Source: Shewanella pneumatophori (GTDB taxonomy: Bacteria; Pseudomonadota; Gammaproteobacteria; Enterobacterales; Shewanellaceae). Taken from it: DNA of 64,000 bases. Where the stretch lies: assembly GCF_023283895.1 (NCBI RefSeq), contig NZ_JAKILB010000009.1, forward strand, positions 94,216-158,215, written 5' to 3'. Positions 26,732-36,646 of the stretch are shown piece after piece; within the stretch, counting starts at the first letter, position 1, and each line of letters opens with the position of its first letter. The notes below the pieces were generated by a model. It did not search any database. It was not told the DNA's origin and was given only the letters and a program-made list of their open reading frames with translations. Both the position numbers and the translations under genes were made by a program.

Positions 26732-28594
26732 CTATATATTGTCAACCGACTGCCCTTTTAAAGCGAGTCTAATTGAGTTATCCATACGCTTAGCAGCAAA
26801 GTCCTGCGTCGCTGTATCTAATGCTTCAATAGCCTTTTCAATCGCATCAGCATCTTCCTCACTTGCAGTTTGTGCAAGTAATGCCATATCGGCTTGAATA
26901 GCTGTGCGCTCATCATCTGACAGTAAATCACCGTCTTTATTTAATGCAGCACTTAATGACTCGAGTACACGAGCAGCTTCAACCTGCTTTTCCGCGAGCA
27001 TACGGCGGGTAATATCGTCTTTCGCATTTGCCATCGAGTCTTTCAGCATACTGCCAATTTCTTCATCGCTTAAACCAAATGACGGCTTAACTTGAATACT
27101 TGATTGAACCCCTGTTGATTTTTCCATTGCCGTTACGCTTAGTAAGCCATCGGCATCAACTTGGAACGTCACTCGAATATGTGCAGCGCCAGCCGCAAGC
27201 GGCGGAATGCCTTGTAAAGTAAACTTAGCAAGCGAGCGACAATCAACCACTAACTCACGTTCACCTTGAACCACATGAAACGCCATTGCCGTTTGACCAT
27301 CTTTAAAAGTGGTAAACTCTTGCGCACGGGCAACTGGAATAGTGGTGTTACGTGAAACCACTTTCTCAACTAAGCCGCCCATAGTTTCAATACCAAGCGA
27401 TAATGGGATAACGTCAAGTAACAATAAGTCAGATTCAGGCTTATTACCGACTAAGATATCCGCTTGAATAGCAGCGCCAATGGCCACTACGCGATCAGGG
27501 TCAATAGAAGTTAACGGCGTTTTACCCATGAAGTTTTCAACTTCTTGGCGCACTAAAGGCACACGAGTTGAACCACCAACCATCACAGTCTCTAATACTT
27601 CATCAGCGCTAACATCTGCATCTCTTAATGCACGACGACAACTTGCTATGGTTTTCTTTACAAGCTTACTGATTAAACTGTCAAACAGCTCACGGCTGAT
27701 AGATAAAGACTGTTCAGCACCGTTATCATCAATAACACTTGCAACGGTTTCAGCTGCATCAGTTAATGCTTCTTTTACGCGGCGCGCTTCAATCTGTATT
27801 TTTCGATTAAGGCTAGCGCTCACATCAGCTAACTGCCATTGTTCAATTAAATAAGCTTGCAGCGCATGGTCAAAATCATCACCACCTAATGCAGAATCAC
27901 CACCGGTAGCCAATACTTCAAATACGCCTTTGTTTAAACGTAGAATTGAAATATCAAAAGTACCACCACCCAAATCATAAACGGCGATAACACCCTCTTG
28001 ACCTGAATCTAAACCGTAAGCAATCGCTGCTGCTGTTGGTTCATTTAAAAGACGTAATACTTTTACACCTGTAAGTGCTGCTGCATCTTTAGTGCCTTGA
28101 CGCTGCGCATCATCAAAGTAAGCAGGAACAGTGATCACCACGCCTTCTAACGTGCCACCAAGCGTTGATTCCGCACGGACCACCAGCGGCTTTAAAATTT
28201 CGGCAGAAACTTGTACTGGGTTAACTTTACCGTTTGGCGTGACAAATATCGGTAAACCATTTTCACTTGCTTCAAACTCGTAAGCAAACGACTGTGAGCC
28301 AGACTGAATATCAGCTAGACTACGACCCATAAAGCGTTTAACTGACACTATGGTATTTTGCGGATCTTGAGCTGAAAACGCTTCAGCGTCTCGCCCTACC
28401 ATCACTGTATCTTGGGTATAACGAACGACTGAAGGTAAAGAGTGTCTATCATCTTCGTCAGGTAAAGTATTCGCTACGCCACTACGAACCGCAGCAACAA
28501 GTGAGTTAGTGGTGCCTAAATCTATCCCAACGGCGAGACGATGTTGGTGAGGAGCAGCGCTCTGTCCAGGCTCTGCTATCTGCAAAAGTGCCAT
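26732..28594 (-). CDS. hscA: Fe-S biogenesis Hsp70 chaperone HscA
   Basis: A 620-residue specialised Hsp70. ATPase domain with [48 protein letters not shown] and the [15 protein letters not shown] loop; substrate domain starting at [18 protein letters not shown]. It binds the LPPVK motif of IscU, present at 29548-29931. It is preceded by a terminator-like hairpin (28616-28640) that may lower its expression relative to the upstream genes. Confidence 0.96.
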   Translation of the reverse strand: MALLQIAEPGQSAAPHQHRLAVGIDLGTTNSLVAAVRSGVANTLPDEDDRHSLPSVVRYTQDTVMVGRDAEAFSAQDPQNTIVSVKRFMGRSLADIQSGSQSFAYEFEASENGLPIFVTPNGKVNPVQVSAEILKPLVVRAESTLGGTLEGVVITVPAYFDDAQRQGTKDAAALTGVKVLRLLNEPTAAAIAYGLDSGQEGVIAVYDLGGGTFDISILRLNKGVFEVLATGGDSALGGDDFDHALQAYLIEQWQLADVSASLNRKIQIEARRVKEALTDAAETVASVIDDNGAEQSLSISRELFDSLISKLVKKTIASCRRALRDADVSADEVLETVMVGGSTRVPLVRQEVENFMGKTPLTSIDPDRVVAIGAAIQADILVGNKPESDLLLLDVIPLSLGIETMGGLVEKVVSRNTTIPVARAQEFTTFKDGQTAMAFHVVQGERELVVDCRSLAKFTLQGIPPLAAGAAHIRVTFQVDADGLLSVTAMEKSTGVQSSIQVKPSFGLSDEEIGSMLKDSMANAKDDITRRMLAEKQVEAARVLESLSAALNKDGDLLSDDERTAIQADMALLAQTASEEDADAIEKAIEALDTATQDFAAKRMDNSIRLALKGQSVDNI

Positions 28595-28615
28595 AAATAT
28601 CCAACTTAAAAAAAT

Positions 28616-28640
28616 GTTGGCTCAAATAGCTTGAGCCAAC
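28616..28640 (-). terminator. Terminator-like hairpin between hscB and hscA
   Basis: On the minus strand GTTGGCTCAA and TTGAGCCAAC form a perfect 10-bp stem with a 5-base loop, followed by A and seven T residues. This has all the elements of an intrinsic terminator, but it lies inside the operon, in a 71-base gap. Confidence 0.75.
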
Positions 28641-28665
28641 AATATTATAAAATTAAGACCGCTGA

Positions 28666-29190
28666 CTAATCGAAGAGTGCGTCTTCCACCCTAGTCAACT
28701 CATCTTGTAATTTTGCCATAAACTTGAGTTTACGAATTTGATCTGCAGCCTGCAAATGATCCACTTCAAGATCGCTAATAAGTAACACTTTTAATTCAGC
28801 GGTGATCTGTTTAGCGTATTGGTCAAAAGAGTCGTATAACGCCGCTATATCATCTTCAGGAGCATTACTGTGAGCAATATCTTCAAGCGATTCACGCCAT
28901 TCCATCTGCTGCATTAAAAATTGCGTATCTTTTAACGTGGTAGATTCATGGCTAAGCTCTAACCCTTTTAGTGCTAACAAATGTTCAGCGCGTTGAATTG
29001 GGTTCTTAAGCGTTTGAAAAGCGTCATTAATTTGCGCAGTACGTTGTACTGAAAGACGCTTATCTTGCTCACTTGCGTTAGCAAATTTGTCGGGATGAAC
29101 CGCCCGTTGCAGTTCGCGGTAGCGATCTGCAAGTAAGGCGGTGTCGACATCATAGGAAGGAAGTAAACTAAACAGCTCGAAATAATTCAT
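28666..29190 (-). CDS. hscB: Fe-S biogenesis J-protein HscB
   Basis: A 174-residue co-chaperone. The N-terminal J domain carries HPD in [10 protein letters not shown], and a C-terminal three-helix bundle binds IscU. It stimulates the HscA ATPase. Length and layout match the family. It follows iscA by 19 bases. Confidence 0.95.
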   Translation of the reverse strand: MNYFELFSLLPSYDVDTALLADRYRELQRAVHPDKFANASEQDKRLSVQRTAQINDAFQTLKNPIQRAEHLLALKGLELSHESTTLKDTQFLMQQMEWRESLEDIAHSNAPEDDIAALYDSFDQYAKQITAELKVLLISDLEVDHLQAADQIRKLKFMAKLQDELTRVEDALFD

Positions 29191-29209
29191 AGTTTAACTT
29201 TAAAATGGC

Positions 29210-29533
29210 TTAAACGGTAAAACTCTCGCCGCAGCCACATTCACCTTTCGCGTTCGGGTTATTAAATTGGAAACCTTCGTTTAGACCTTCTTTAACAAAG
29301 TCCAACTCAATCCCTTGAAGATAGATAAAGCTTTTTGCGTCAATGATGATTTTAACACCATCGACATCGTAAAGTTCATCGTCGTCATTCAGGTCATCAA
29401 CAAACTCAAGCACGTAAGCCATACCAGAACAACCCGATGTCTTAAGTCCTAAACGTAAGCCTAAACCTTTGCCACGGCTGGTTAAGAAACTCTTAACACG
29501 TTCAGCCGCAGCGGGAGTGATACTAATTGCCAT
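29210..29533 (-). CDS. iscA: A-type Fe-S carrier IscA
   Basis: A 107-residue A-type carrier with the three conserved cysteines, one in [10 protein letters not shown] and two in GECGCGESF. It delivers clusters or iron to target proteins. Typical length, in the usual place between iscU and hscB. Confidence 0.95.
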   Translation of the reverse strand: MAISITPAAAERVKSFLTSRGKGLGLRLGLKTSGCSGMAYVLEFVDDLNDDDELYDVDGVKIIIDAKSFIYLQGIELDFVKEGLNEGFQFNNPNAKGECGCGESFTV

Positions 29534-29547
29534 CTTAACTCCAGGTA

Positions 29548-29931
29548 TTACTTAGATTGCTTTGTTTTGTACTCTTCAAGAGCGGCTTTAATCGCATCTT
29601 CAGCCAAAATTGAGCAATGAATTTTTACTGGTGGTAACGCTAACTCTTCAGCAATATCAGTGTTTTTAATTGCGCCAGCTTCTTCAATTGTTTTGCCTTT
29701 AACCCACTCAGTTACTAGTGAGCTAGAAGCAATGGCACTGCCACAACCGTAAGTTTTAAACTTAGCGTCTTCGATAATACCGTTGTCGTCGATGCGCAGT
29801 TGTAGCTTCATTACGTCACCACAAGCTGGTGCGCCTACCATGCCAGTCACAACTGACGGATCATTTTTATCAAATGAACCTACGTTACGTGGATTCTCAT
29901 AATGATCGATTACTTTTTCGCTATAAGCCAT
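29548..29931 (-). CDS. iscU: Fe-S scaffold IscU
   Basis: A 127-residue scaffold on which 2Fe-2S clusters are built. It has the three ligand cysteines in GAPACGD, TYGCGSA and KIHCSILA, the conserved Asp after the first Cys, and the HscA-binding LPPVK. It follows iscS by 40 bases. Confidence 0.96.
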   Translation of the reverse strand: MAYSEKVIDHYENPRNVGSFDKNDPSVVTGMVGAPACGDVMKLQLRIDDNGIIEDAKFKTYGCGSAIASSSLVTEWVKGKTIEEAGAIKNTDIAEELALPPVKIHCSILAEDAIKAALEEYKTKQSK

Positions 29932-29971
29932 GATACAACTCCAATTTATCTATTCGTGAATTAAGTTAAGG

Positions 29972-31186
29972 TTAGTGGTGTGCCCACTGAACAGTGTCTA
30001 AATCAATACCGTCTTTGAACATTTCCCAAAGCGGAGACATTTCCCTTAAATTACCAATAGATTCTTTAATCGTTTCTATTGCATGGTCGATCTCTTCATC
30101 TGTCGTGAAACGACCGATTGAGAATCGAATTGAGCTATGCGCCATTTCGTCATTCAGACCCAATGCACGTAACACGTAGCTTGGTTCTAGACTTGCTGAA
30201 GTACATGCTGAACCTGAAGAAACTGCTAAGTCTTTTAATGCCATCATTAATGACTCGCCTTCAACGAAGTTAAAGCTCACGTTTAGGCTACCACAGTGTC
30301 TGTTTTCCATATCACCGTTGATATAAGTCTCTTCAATGTGGTTGATACCATTCCAAAGCTTGTCACGTAAACGACGAATACGTTCGTTATCTACATCCAT
30401 ATCCGCTTTTGCAATTGCAGCAGCTTCACCCATACCTACGATTTGGTGAGTTGCTAGTGTACCACTGCGCATACCACGCTCATGTCCGCCACCGTGCATT
30501 GCTGCTTCTAGACGAATACGTGGCTTACGGCTTACATATAATGCACCAATACCTTTCGGGCCGTACATTTTGTGGCCTGAAATAGACAGTAAATCTACTT
30601 TGGTCTTTTGCACATCGATAGGCATTTTGCCAGCGCTTTGCGCCGCATCAACATGGAAGACAATTTTACGTGAACGACAAAGTTCACCAATCGCATCGAT
30701 ATCTTGGATAACACCGATTTCATTGTTCACTTGCATGATGCTCACTAAAATAGTGTCTTCACGCATAGCAGCTTCAATCATAGCAACCGGAATTAGACCA
30801 CTTGGCTCAGGCTGAAGATATGTCACTTCATAGCCTTCACGCTCAAGTTGGCGGCAAGTATCTAGAACTGCTTTATGTTCTGTCTTGCTGGTGATGATGT
30901 GCTTGCCTTTCTTGTGGTAGAAGTGAGCAACACCTTTAATTGCAAGGTTGTCAGACTCAGTTGCACCAGATGTGAAGACAATTTCACGTGGGTCAGCATT
31001 GATAAGATCAGCAATTTGGTTACGCGCAATATCAACCGCTTCTTCAGCTTGCCAGCCGTAACGGTGAGAACGAGACGCTGGGTTACCAAAAATGCCGTCC
31101 ATTGTCATGCACTTCATCATTTTCTCTGCAACGCGAGGGTCAACCGGCGTCGTCGCAGCATAATCTAAGTAGATAGGTAGCTTCAT
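29972..31186 (-). CDS. iscS: Cysteine desulfurase IscS
   Basis: A 404-residue PLP enzyme that takes sulfur from cysteine for Fe-S clusters and tRNA thiolation. It has [20 protein letters not shown], the PLP lysine in [10 protein letters not shown] and the persulfide cysteine in [13 protein letters not shown]. The ATG at 31186 follows GGAG by six bases; a GTG one codon earlier is less likely. It is the second gene of the isc operon after iscR. Confidence 0.97.
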   Translation of the reverse strand: MKLPIYLDYAATTPVDPRVAEKMMKCMTMDGIFGNPASRSHRYGWQAEEAVDIARNQIADLINADPREIVFTSGATESDNLAIKGVAHFYHKKGKHIITSKTEHKAVLDTCRQLEREGYEVTYLQPEPSGLIPVAMIEAAMREDTILVSIMQVNNEIGVIQDIDAIGELCRSRKIVFHVDAAQSAGKMPIDVQKTKVDLLSISGHKMYGPKGIGALYVSRKPRIRLEAAMHGGGHERGMRSGTLATHQIVGMGEAAAIAKADMDVDNERIRRLRDKLWNGINHIEETYINGDMENRHCGSLNVSFNFVEGESLMMALKDLAVSSGSACTSASLEPSYVLRALGLNDEMAHSSIRFSIGRFTTDEEIDHAIETIKESIGNLREMSPLWEMFKDGIDLDTVQWAHH

Positions 31187-31268
31187 CACACACTCCGTAC
31201 TTTGTAGCCTCTAGCGGAGACCACTTACAACGTACAAAAAATAATTTTTATATTCATAACAAAAGCTG

Positions 31269-31730
31269 CTAAATGCTGAGCCTTTGCTCCTGCTGCAATT
31301 TATCCTGTTTAACGGAGATAAACTGCACATCTCTTTTATGCATTAATCCTGCTAACGATATGCCATTCAAAAAATCGGAGATTTGATTACTTAAGTCTCC
31401 CCACAGAGAATGGGTTAAACATCGCGTTCCACTCTGGCAGTTTCCCTGACCTTGGCAACGTGTTGCATCTACGGACTCATCAACCGCACGTACAACCATA
31501 CCAACTGAGATCTCACAAGCGTCAGTACCTAAGCGATATCCACCGCCAGGGCCACGTACACTTGAAACCAAGCCGTTCTTTCTAAGTTTTGCAAAGAGTT
31601 GTTCGAGGTAAGATAGAGAGATCCCTTGACGCTCAGAAATATCGGCTAATGGCACAGGACCATTTGTTGAATGCATAGCAACATCTAACATTGCTGTGAC
31701 TGCGTACCGACCTTTCGATGTAAGTTTCAT
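31269..31730 (-). CDS. iscR: Fe-S cluster-sensing regulator IscR
   Basis: A 153-residue Rrf2-family repressor with the winged helix ([18 protein letters not shown]) and cluster ligands Cys92, Cys98, Cys104 and His107. It represses its own operon when loaded with 2Fe-2S. The ATG at 31730 gives the family start; the longer frame reads through the operator. GGGAG lies about 10 bases before the ATG. Confidence 0.96.
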   Translation of the reverse strand: MKLTSKGRYAVTAMLDVAMHSTNGPVPLADISERQGISLSYLEQLFAKLRKNGLVSSVRGPGGGYRLGTDACEISVGMVVRAVDESVDATRCQGQGNCQSGTRCLTHSLWGDLSNQISDFLNGISLAGLMHKRDVQFISVKQDKLQQEQRLSI

Positions 31731-31769
31731 GCTACTACGTCTCCCAAAAAAGCATAGGTTAATTTCAAC

Positions 31770-31794
31770 ATACCCGACTATTTTAGTCAAGTAT
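31770..31794. promoter_or_regulatory. IscR type 1 operator, perfect match
   Basis: The 25-base site ATACCCGACTA...TAGTCAAGTAT matches the E. coli type 1 consensus ATASYYGACTRWWWYAGTCRRSTAT at every position. It lies 40 bases upstream of the iscR ATG, so the operon should be autorepressed by holo-IscR. Confidence 0.9.
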
Positions 31795-31819
31795 AAAACC
31801 TAGCGATTTGGTCAGGTAT
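31795..31819. promoter_or_regulatory. Second, degenerate IscR-like site
   Basis: The next 25 bases match the same consensus at 19 positions, strongest in the right half GGTCAGGTAT. It directly abuts the first site, like the multiple IscR boxes of the E. coli promoter. Confidence 0.6.
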
Positions 31820-31841
31820 TAATAGGATCATGACAGGAATT

Positions 31842-31870
31842 AAATACCCCGTCATTTTGCTGGGGTATTT
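31842..31870 (-). terminator. Rho-independent terminator of trmJ-cysE
   Basis: AAATACCCC and GGGGTATTT around an 11-base loop, 56 bases after the cysE stop. The minus-strand tail is only moderately T-rich. Confidence 0.65.
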
Positions 31871-31925
31871 AACCTGTTTATTAGGCAAGATTCAATGGCA
31901 TTTCAGATTTTAAACGCACATTCTG

Positions 31926-32747
31926 CTAGATAATGGGATCAAACTCATCTAATGACTTCTGACGCTTCTGCGCTGCCGCTAATTCTGCCTCACTAAAATC
32001 TTCGACATCAAGCTCTGGCAGCTTCTCGGTGCAGACACTTCCGCCTAAAGTTTGTACTGCTTGGCAGACTTCTTGGACTTTAGAATCCATTAAATGCATG
32101 TGATCGAGCATTTGACCAATCGCATTAGCTACTGGATCCGGGTTATCTGGTGATACCGCATAAGCATCGAAACCATACTTTTTAGCCATTTCGGTACGGC
32201 GCTGTGAGGTTTCCTTTGATTGCGCCGACGGCGTTGCCACTACCCGGCCAGGGATCCCGACAACTGTAGTATCTGCAGGCACATCTTTTACTACAACCGA
32301 ATTTGAACCCACACGAGCGCCATCATGCATTGTAATCGGGCCTAAAATCTTGGCACCAGCACCAATCACCACATTATTACCTAATGTAGGGTGACGTTTA
32401 CCTGCCTGCCATGTTGTACCACCTAAGGTCACACCATGATAAAGCGTACAGTCATTGCCGATATTTGCAGTTTCACCTATGACGACACCCATACCATGGT
32501 CGATAAAAAAGCGATCGCCAATCGTTGCGCCCGGATGAATTTCGACTCCGGTTAGCCAACGTGAAAACGTTGACAAACATCGCGCTGAAAGTCGCCAATT
32601 TCTAACCCATAATTTATTACTTACTCTATGGATCCAAATCGCTTGCATTCCCGGGTAATTGAATAAAATTTCAATTGTGCCGTTAGCCGCAGGATCTCTA
32701 TGGTAAATAGAGGCTATGTCGTCTTTCAGTCTTGCGATAACACCCAT
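31926..32747 (-). CDS. cysE: Serine O-acetyltransferase
   Basis: A 273-residue enzyme that makes O-acetylserine for cysteine synthesis. It has an N-terminal helical part and a left-handed beta-helix with [35 protein letters not shown] and [16 protein letters not shown]-terminal extension after the barrel (about 180-273) is unrelated to the short E. coli tail. This layout is the NifP/Azotobacter-like CysE form, common in Shewanella. It lies 23 bases after trmJ and close to the isc operon, which uses cysteine as sulfur source. Confidence 0.93.
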   Translation of the reverse strand: MGVIARLKDDIASIYHRDPAANGTIEILFNYPGMQAIWIHRVSNKLWVRNWRLSARCLSTFSRWLTGVEIHPGATIGDRFFIDHGMGVVIGETANIGNDCTLYHGVTLGGTTWQAGKRHPTLGNNVVIGAGAKILGPITMHDGARVGSNSVVVKDVPADTTVVGIPGRVVATPSAQSKETSQRRTEMAKKYGFDAYAVSPDNPDPVANAIGQMLDHMHLMDSKVQEVCQAVQTLGGSVCTEKLPELDVEDFSEAELAAAQKRQKSLDEFDPII

Positions 32748-32770
32748 TTAGCTACTTCCTTTTTAGCGCT

Positions 32771-33532
32771 TTACTTATCTTTAGTCTCGTTTTTAGCAAC
32801 GACTTTATCAACCGAAGTTAAAATACCGCGCAAAATATTCATCTCTTGGCGCTCAATACGAGTACGACTAAATAAACGACGTAACTTAGTCATGACCTGG
32901 CCAGGATGATTCTTAACAATGAAATTGGTCGAGAATAAGGTATTTTCCAAATGCTCGAAAAAGTTTTCGCGCTCTTTTGATGATGGATAGTCTTGTTCGG
33001 ACTCATCAGCTTCTACTGCAACAACTTCAGTTGTGCTTTGTACCTGTGCTAGGTGCGCTACACGGGCTTCATAACAAATAATCTGTACTGCTTGAGCCAA
33101 GTTTAATGAGGTATATTCTGGGTTAGCAGGAATAGCCACATGGTAATCACAACGTTGTAGCTCTTCATTAGTCAGACCGTTATTTTCACGACCAAACACA
33201 ATAGCAACAGGGCCGTTTAGTGCAGAACCTACAAGCTTCTCACCTGCTTCACGCGGCTCTAGCATTGGCCAATCTAACGTGCGGCTGCGTGCGCTTGTTG
33301 CGATAACCAAGCTACAATCTGCAATCGCTTCTTCTACAGAGCCAACTGTTATAGCGTGCTTTAAAATATCTGATGCACCCGCTGCTAGCGCAATAGAGTG
33401 GCCATCAGGCTCAACTTTTGGCTCAGCCAGATATAAAGTGGATAACCCCATGGTTTTCATAGCACGGGCTGTTGAACCTATATTCCCTGGGTGGGAAGTA
33501 CCGACAAGAACGACGCGAATATTGCTGAGCAT
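32771..33532 (-). CDS. trmJ: tRNA Cm32/Um32 methyltransferase TrmJ
   Basis: A 253-residue SPOUT-class methyltransferase that 2'-O-methylates position 32 of tRNAs. Motifs: [23 protein letters not shown] (in part) at the N-terminus, [16 protein letters not shown] and the [10 protein letters not shown] knot helix. The C-terminal helical part ([12 protein letters not shown]) is typical. The trmJ-cysE-iscR order resembles that in enterics. Confidence 0.94.
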   Translation of the reverse strand: MLSNIRVVLVGTSHPGNIGSTARAMKTMGLSTLYLAEPKVEPDGHSIALAAGASDILKHAITVGSVEEAIADCSLVIATSARSRTLDWPMLEPREAGEKLVGSALNGPVAIVFGRENNGLTNEELQRCDYHVAIPANPEYTSLNLAQAVQIICYEARVAHLAQVQSTTEVVAVEADESEQDYPSSKERENFFEHLENTLFSTNFIVKNHPGQVMTKLRRLFSRTRIERQEMNILRGILTSVDKVVAKNETKDK

Positions 33533-33612
33533 GAAACTACTTATTTTTCTGAGAGAACACGTGAAAGAATGTTACCACAAGCGACCCATTTTGCTTATAC
33601 AAAAATCAGCAT

Positions 33613-33640
33613 TTGATATAACGGTCAAATAGAGTATAAT
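33613..33640 (+). promoter_or_regulatory. Sigma70 promoter of suhB
   Basis: TTGATA and TATAAT with a 16-base spacer end 48 bases upstream of the suhB ATG. It is close to consensus, so strong constitutive expression is expected. Confidence 0.75.
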
Positions 33641-33688
33641 CCGCCTCCGATAATTTATATCCGTTCTTTTACATCCAGGGGATTTGCA

Positions 33689-34489
33689 ATGCTTCCAATG
33701 CATACCATTGCTGTGCGCGCTGCTCGCGCTGCCGGCCAAACGATTTTGCGCGCCTATGCAGAACTAGACCGAGTTGAAGTCAGTTCAAAAGGCATTAACG
33801 ACTACGTGACTAACGTAGACAAGGAAGCTGAAGCTGCAATCACGTATCAGATCCGTAAATCTTACCCAGACCACACTATTGTTGGTGAAGAAACGGGTGA
33901 GAATAAAGGAACAAACAAAGATTACGTATGGATTGTTGACCCTCTGGATGGCACTAACAACTTCGTAAGAGGTATTCCTCACTTTGCTGTTTCTATTGCT
34001 ATGCAATTCAAAGGCAAAACTGAAGTAGCTGTTGTTTACGATCCAATCCGTGATGAATTGTTCTCTGCTGTACGCGGTAAGTTTGCAAAACTTAACGATT
34101 TCCGTATCCGCGTTGCTAACAAAGATTTGGATGAAACTATTATTGCTACAGGTTTCCCATTCAAAGCTAAACAGCACACTGAAACTTACATGAAGCTATT
34201 TGCAACTGCATTCACTCAATCTGCTGACGTACGTCGTGCAGGTTCTGCAGCTCTTGATCTAGCTTACCTAGCAGCTGGCCGTGTAGATGGTTTCTTCGAA
34301 ATCGGTCTAAAGCCATGGGACATCGCTGCAGGCGACCTAATTGTACGTGAAGCTGGCGGTACTGTTACTGACTTTACTGGTAACCACAACTACCTAGTTT
34401 CAGGCAACATCGTTGCAGGTTCTCCAAAGACTACTACAGCATTAGTTAAGTCTTTCCGCCCACTATTGAGCGAAGCACTTAAACGTTAA
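33689..34489 (+). CDS. suhB: Inositol-1-monophosphatase family protein SuhB
   Basis: A 266-residue Mg-dependent phosphatase. It has the metal-site motifs GEETGEN, WIVDPLDGTNNFVRG and KPWDIAAGDLIVREAGG. In E. coli SuhB also binds RNA polymerase/NusA complexes and helps rRNA antitermination. AGGGGA precedes the ATG. It is transcribed divergently from trmJ, has its own strong promoter and is closed by the terminator at 34505. Confidence 0.95.
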   Translation: MLPMHTIAVRAARAAGQTILRAYAELDRVEVSSKGINDYVTNVDKEAEAAITYQIRKSYPDHTIVGEETGENKGTNKDYVWIVDPLDGTNNFVRGIPHFAVSIAMQFKGKTEVAVVYDPIRDELFSAVRGKFAKLNDFRIRVANKDLDETIIATGFPFKAKQHTETYMKLFATAFTQSADVRRAGSAALDLAYLAAGRVDGFFEIGLKPWDIAAGDLIVREAGGTVTDFTGNHNYLVSGNIVAGSPKTTTALVKSFRPLLSEALKR

Positions 34490-34504
34490 TTTACGTTTAA
34501 GATG

Positions 34505-34529
34505 AAAAACCGCCCGAGGGCGGTTTTTT
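34505..34529 (+). terminator. Rho-independent terminator of suhB
   Basis: AAAAACCGCC and GGCGGTTTTTTT around a short CGAG loop, 16 bases past the stop. Confidence 0.92.
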
Positions 34530-35080
34530 TATGTGTTTTTTTCATCAAGCTCATATATCACATCAACTCATTCGCGATGAATAGCAATCAGCGTAAACAT
34601 TTGCTCATTCAACAAGTGTTTAGCGACTTACTTTTACCTTGAATTGCTTCACTTGAGATACCGTCATTCTTTAAACTATCCCCTTGAATTAGCTTGGCCA
34701 AAAACGATCAGAGTAAGGCAGCAGCTTTATTCTCATTTATAGCAAGCCCTAACCGTCTTTAATTAAGCGAAGCTAATCACAATAGGTCGTTCATCAATAA
34801 GCATTTCACAACAGGTAGCTCAACTTGTGCCCTAAACACTTTTCCTTTAGCGTAAAAAATATAAAACTTTGAATTCGATACATTTGATTTTAAAGCTTTT
34901 CAATATCAGACAAATCGTTAGCAATTTGAGTAAATGAGAAACACATCACTTACAGTTCGTATTTATTTACGATTCAACAAGAAAAATATCAAACGCAATT
35001 GTGAATAATATCACATCGATAATGTCACATTTTTTTGATTTGCTGATACCCTTTATCAAACGACTGCAGTAGGGAACATC
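34530..35080. other. Gene-free region before the psiE-like gene
   Basis: 551 bases with no supported ORF. It has part of the dispersed repeat at 34697-34715 (GCCAAAAACG and GAGTA, 17 of 19 bases as in copy A) and a perfect CRP-type site near the right end. Confidence 0.5.
35000..35015. promoter_or_regulatory. Perfect CRP-type site
   Basis: TGTGAATAATATCACA has the full CRP core TGTGA-N6-TCACA. Its centre is about 73 bases upstream of the psiE-like ATG, consistent with class II activation of a promoter starting near 35049. Confidence 0.75.
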
Positions 35081-35491
35081 ATGGATAAAATGTATCGAAA
35101 ATATGGCATTACCAGTATTAAAGCCATAGAACACCTAGTACTTATTATTATTGCTATCGCCACGGTTGTTGCGATTGGCCAAGAGATCAAACATATTTTT
35201 GATGTAGGTGCCGTTGCACTTGCAGATCTACTTCTACTATTTATTTATCTTGAAGTACTGGCAATGGTATCTCACTATGCCGAATCAGGTAAATTACCGA
35301 TCCGCATGCCGCTGTATATTGCCATCGTTGCCCTAGCGCGTTATCTAATTTTAGATATGAAGGCCATGGATGACTGGCGAATAGTCGCCATATCCTTATC
35401 AACATTAGTGCTAGCAGCAACGGTAATTGTGATCCGTTGGGGACAACTAAAACTGCCTTATCCTCGCCCTAGAGACGAAGACGAAAAGTAA
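35081..35491 (+). CDS. psiE: PsiE-family membrane protein
   Basis: A 136-residue inner-membrane protein with four hydrophobic segments: AIEHLVLIIIAIATVVAIG, ALADLLLLFIYLEVLAMV, YIAIVALARYLILDM and IVAISLSTLVLAATVIVI. The E-x-LAM-H-Y pattern with YAESGKLPIR is the PsiE (DUF2215-type) signature. E. coli psiE is phosphate-starvation inducible and cAMP-CRP controlled; the perfect CRP site upstream fits that. The biochemical role is unknown. AGGGAA precedes the ATG. Confidence 0.85.
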   Translation: MDKMYRKYGITSIKAIEHLVLIIIAIATVVAIGQEIKHIFDVGAVALADLLLLFIYLEVLAMVSHYAESGKLPIRMPLYIAIVALARYLILDMKAMDDWRIVAISLSTLVLAATVIVIRWGQLKLPYPRPRDEDEK

Positions 35492-35507
35492 ACACTATAT
35501 AAACAAC

Positions 35508-35532
35508 AAGCCCAAAGTACTACTTTGGGCTT
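35508..35532 (+). terminator. Rho-independent terminator of psiE
   Basis: AAGCCCAAAGTA and TACTTTGGGCTT followed by TTTT, 17 bases past the stop. Confidence 0.9.
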
Positions 35533-35634
35533 TTTTGTTTCCTGCGCTCAGACAGTTTATGATGACACTTCTCATTGAATTCATTTATAGCAATCAGTAA
35601 AAAGATTTGGTCACATAGCGAAAGTTTAGCTGCA

Positions 35635-35668
35635 CTGAGTAGAGCAACTTCTTATACTGATTAGTATT
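35635..35668 (+). repeat. Dispersed intergenic repeat, copy C
   Basis: CTGAGTAGAGCAAC followed by TTATACTGATTAGTATT, 31 of 34 bases identical with copy A at 11728. It lies 50 bases upstream of the PilZ gene and may sit in its promoter region. Confidence 0.7.
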
Positions 35669-35717
35669 CGACAGTTGGCAGTAAGAGACAAACTGATGGA
35701 TGCAAGGATAACCACTC

Positions 35718-36014
35718 ATGGAAAATTATAGAGAAGACAGACGTAAATCAGCTCGCATTGATATGGGATCAGAAAAGGTCATAATTCGCATACAAAGCGA
35801 AGTCGATGTTATTACCAAGCCAGCAACCGCTCTTTGCATTGACCTATCTCGTAAGGGTGCATTATTGCAATGCACACAATCAATGCCTTTAGGCACGTTA
35901 ATCGCCGTGACATTTAACCCCGGTACAGATAGCGAAAACATAGTAAAAGGCCAAGTCTGCCGCAGTAAACAGCTAGCTGACTCAAGCTTTCAAGTCGCCT
36001 TACAGCTAATTTAA
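35718..36014 (+). CDS. Single-domain PilZ protein
   Basis: A 98-residue protein consisting of one PilZ domain. The c-di-GMP-binding RxxxR is present in DRRKSAR (about 8-13) and the DxSxxG motif as DLSRKGA (about 43-48). The beta-barrel pattern follows with the Cys in GQVCR. It should bind cyclic di-GMP in the cytosol and pass the signal to an unknown partner. It is monocistronic, with GGAT about 10 bases before the ATG. Confidence 0.85.
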   Translation: MENYREDRRKSARIDMGSEKVIIRIQSEVDVITKPATALCIDLSRKGALLQCTQSMPLGTLIAVTFNPGTDSENIVKGQVCRSKQLADSSFQVALQLI

Positions 36015-36171
36015 TGTCATTTTTTGGTATCAATATGTGCTGAGTATGCAGTTAATATTGCAGCTCGAACTCATTAGATGAGCCATTTTGTAGGTGCTGT
36101 TTTTCACACTACATGACTAAAGACATGTGCTATTGCTACGTCCATTAAACAAATTTTTCAATTAGATAAAA

Positions 36172-36187
36172 GCCCGCATTGGCGGGC
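36172..36187 (-). terminator. Rho-independent terminator of yecH
   Basis: GCCCGC and GCGGGC with a 4-base loop. On the minus strand TTTTATC follows. It lies 16 bases past the yecH stop. Confidence 0.75.
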
Positions 36188-36202
36188 CAAATAAGATAAA
36201 GT

Positions 36203-36457
36203 TTAATGATTACAAATGCGGTCTGCAGCTGTTGCGATGCCGTCATCAGAATGAATGAACTTACCTTTCTTTTCTAAAAACTCGATTAAAGCATCTGCGT
36301 CCATCTCTGATGCGGAACAAGTATGATAACGAGCTTGGTCACCAAAGGTTTGATGCATCAATGTTCTCAATGCTTCTTTAGTTAACGACTGCCCATGTGC
36401 AAGCATAAGCTCCATTACCTTGTGACCATGTATTGAATCAAGTGTTAGCTCTGACAT
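36203..36457 (-). CDS. yecH: YecH-family putative metal-binding protein
   Basis: An 84-residue cytosolic protein of the YecH (DUF2492) family, collinear with E. coli YecH: SIHGHKVMELM, FGDQARYHTCSASEM, LIEFLEKKGKF and a C-terminal DRICNH. Conserved His and Cys residues in the HTCS and CNH segments suggest metal binding. The role is unknown. It is a single gene with its own terminator. Confidence 0.85.
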   Translation of the reverse strand: MSELTLDSIHGHKVMELMLAHGQSLTKEALRTLMHQTFGDQARYHTCSASEMDADALIEFLEKKGKFIHSDDGIATAADRICNH

Positions 36458-36646
36458 TTTGTTAATCTCATTAAGGTGTATATATTAAACACCTTATATG
36501 TCATATTGCTGCAGAAAACTTTGATCTGCTTGGCAGTCATGTCAAAACGGCTAAAATTTTCTAGGTAGATTTGGCTAAGTGAGCTTATATTAATTTAGCG
36601 ATATACCATTAGATAACCACCAGCCGTATCAGCCTGTGAGCACTGC

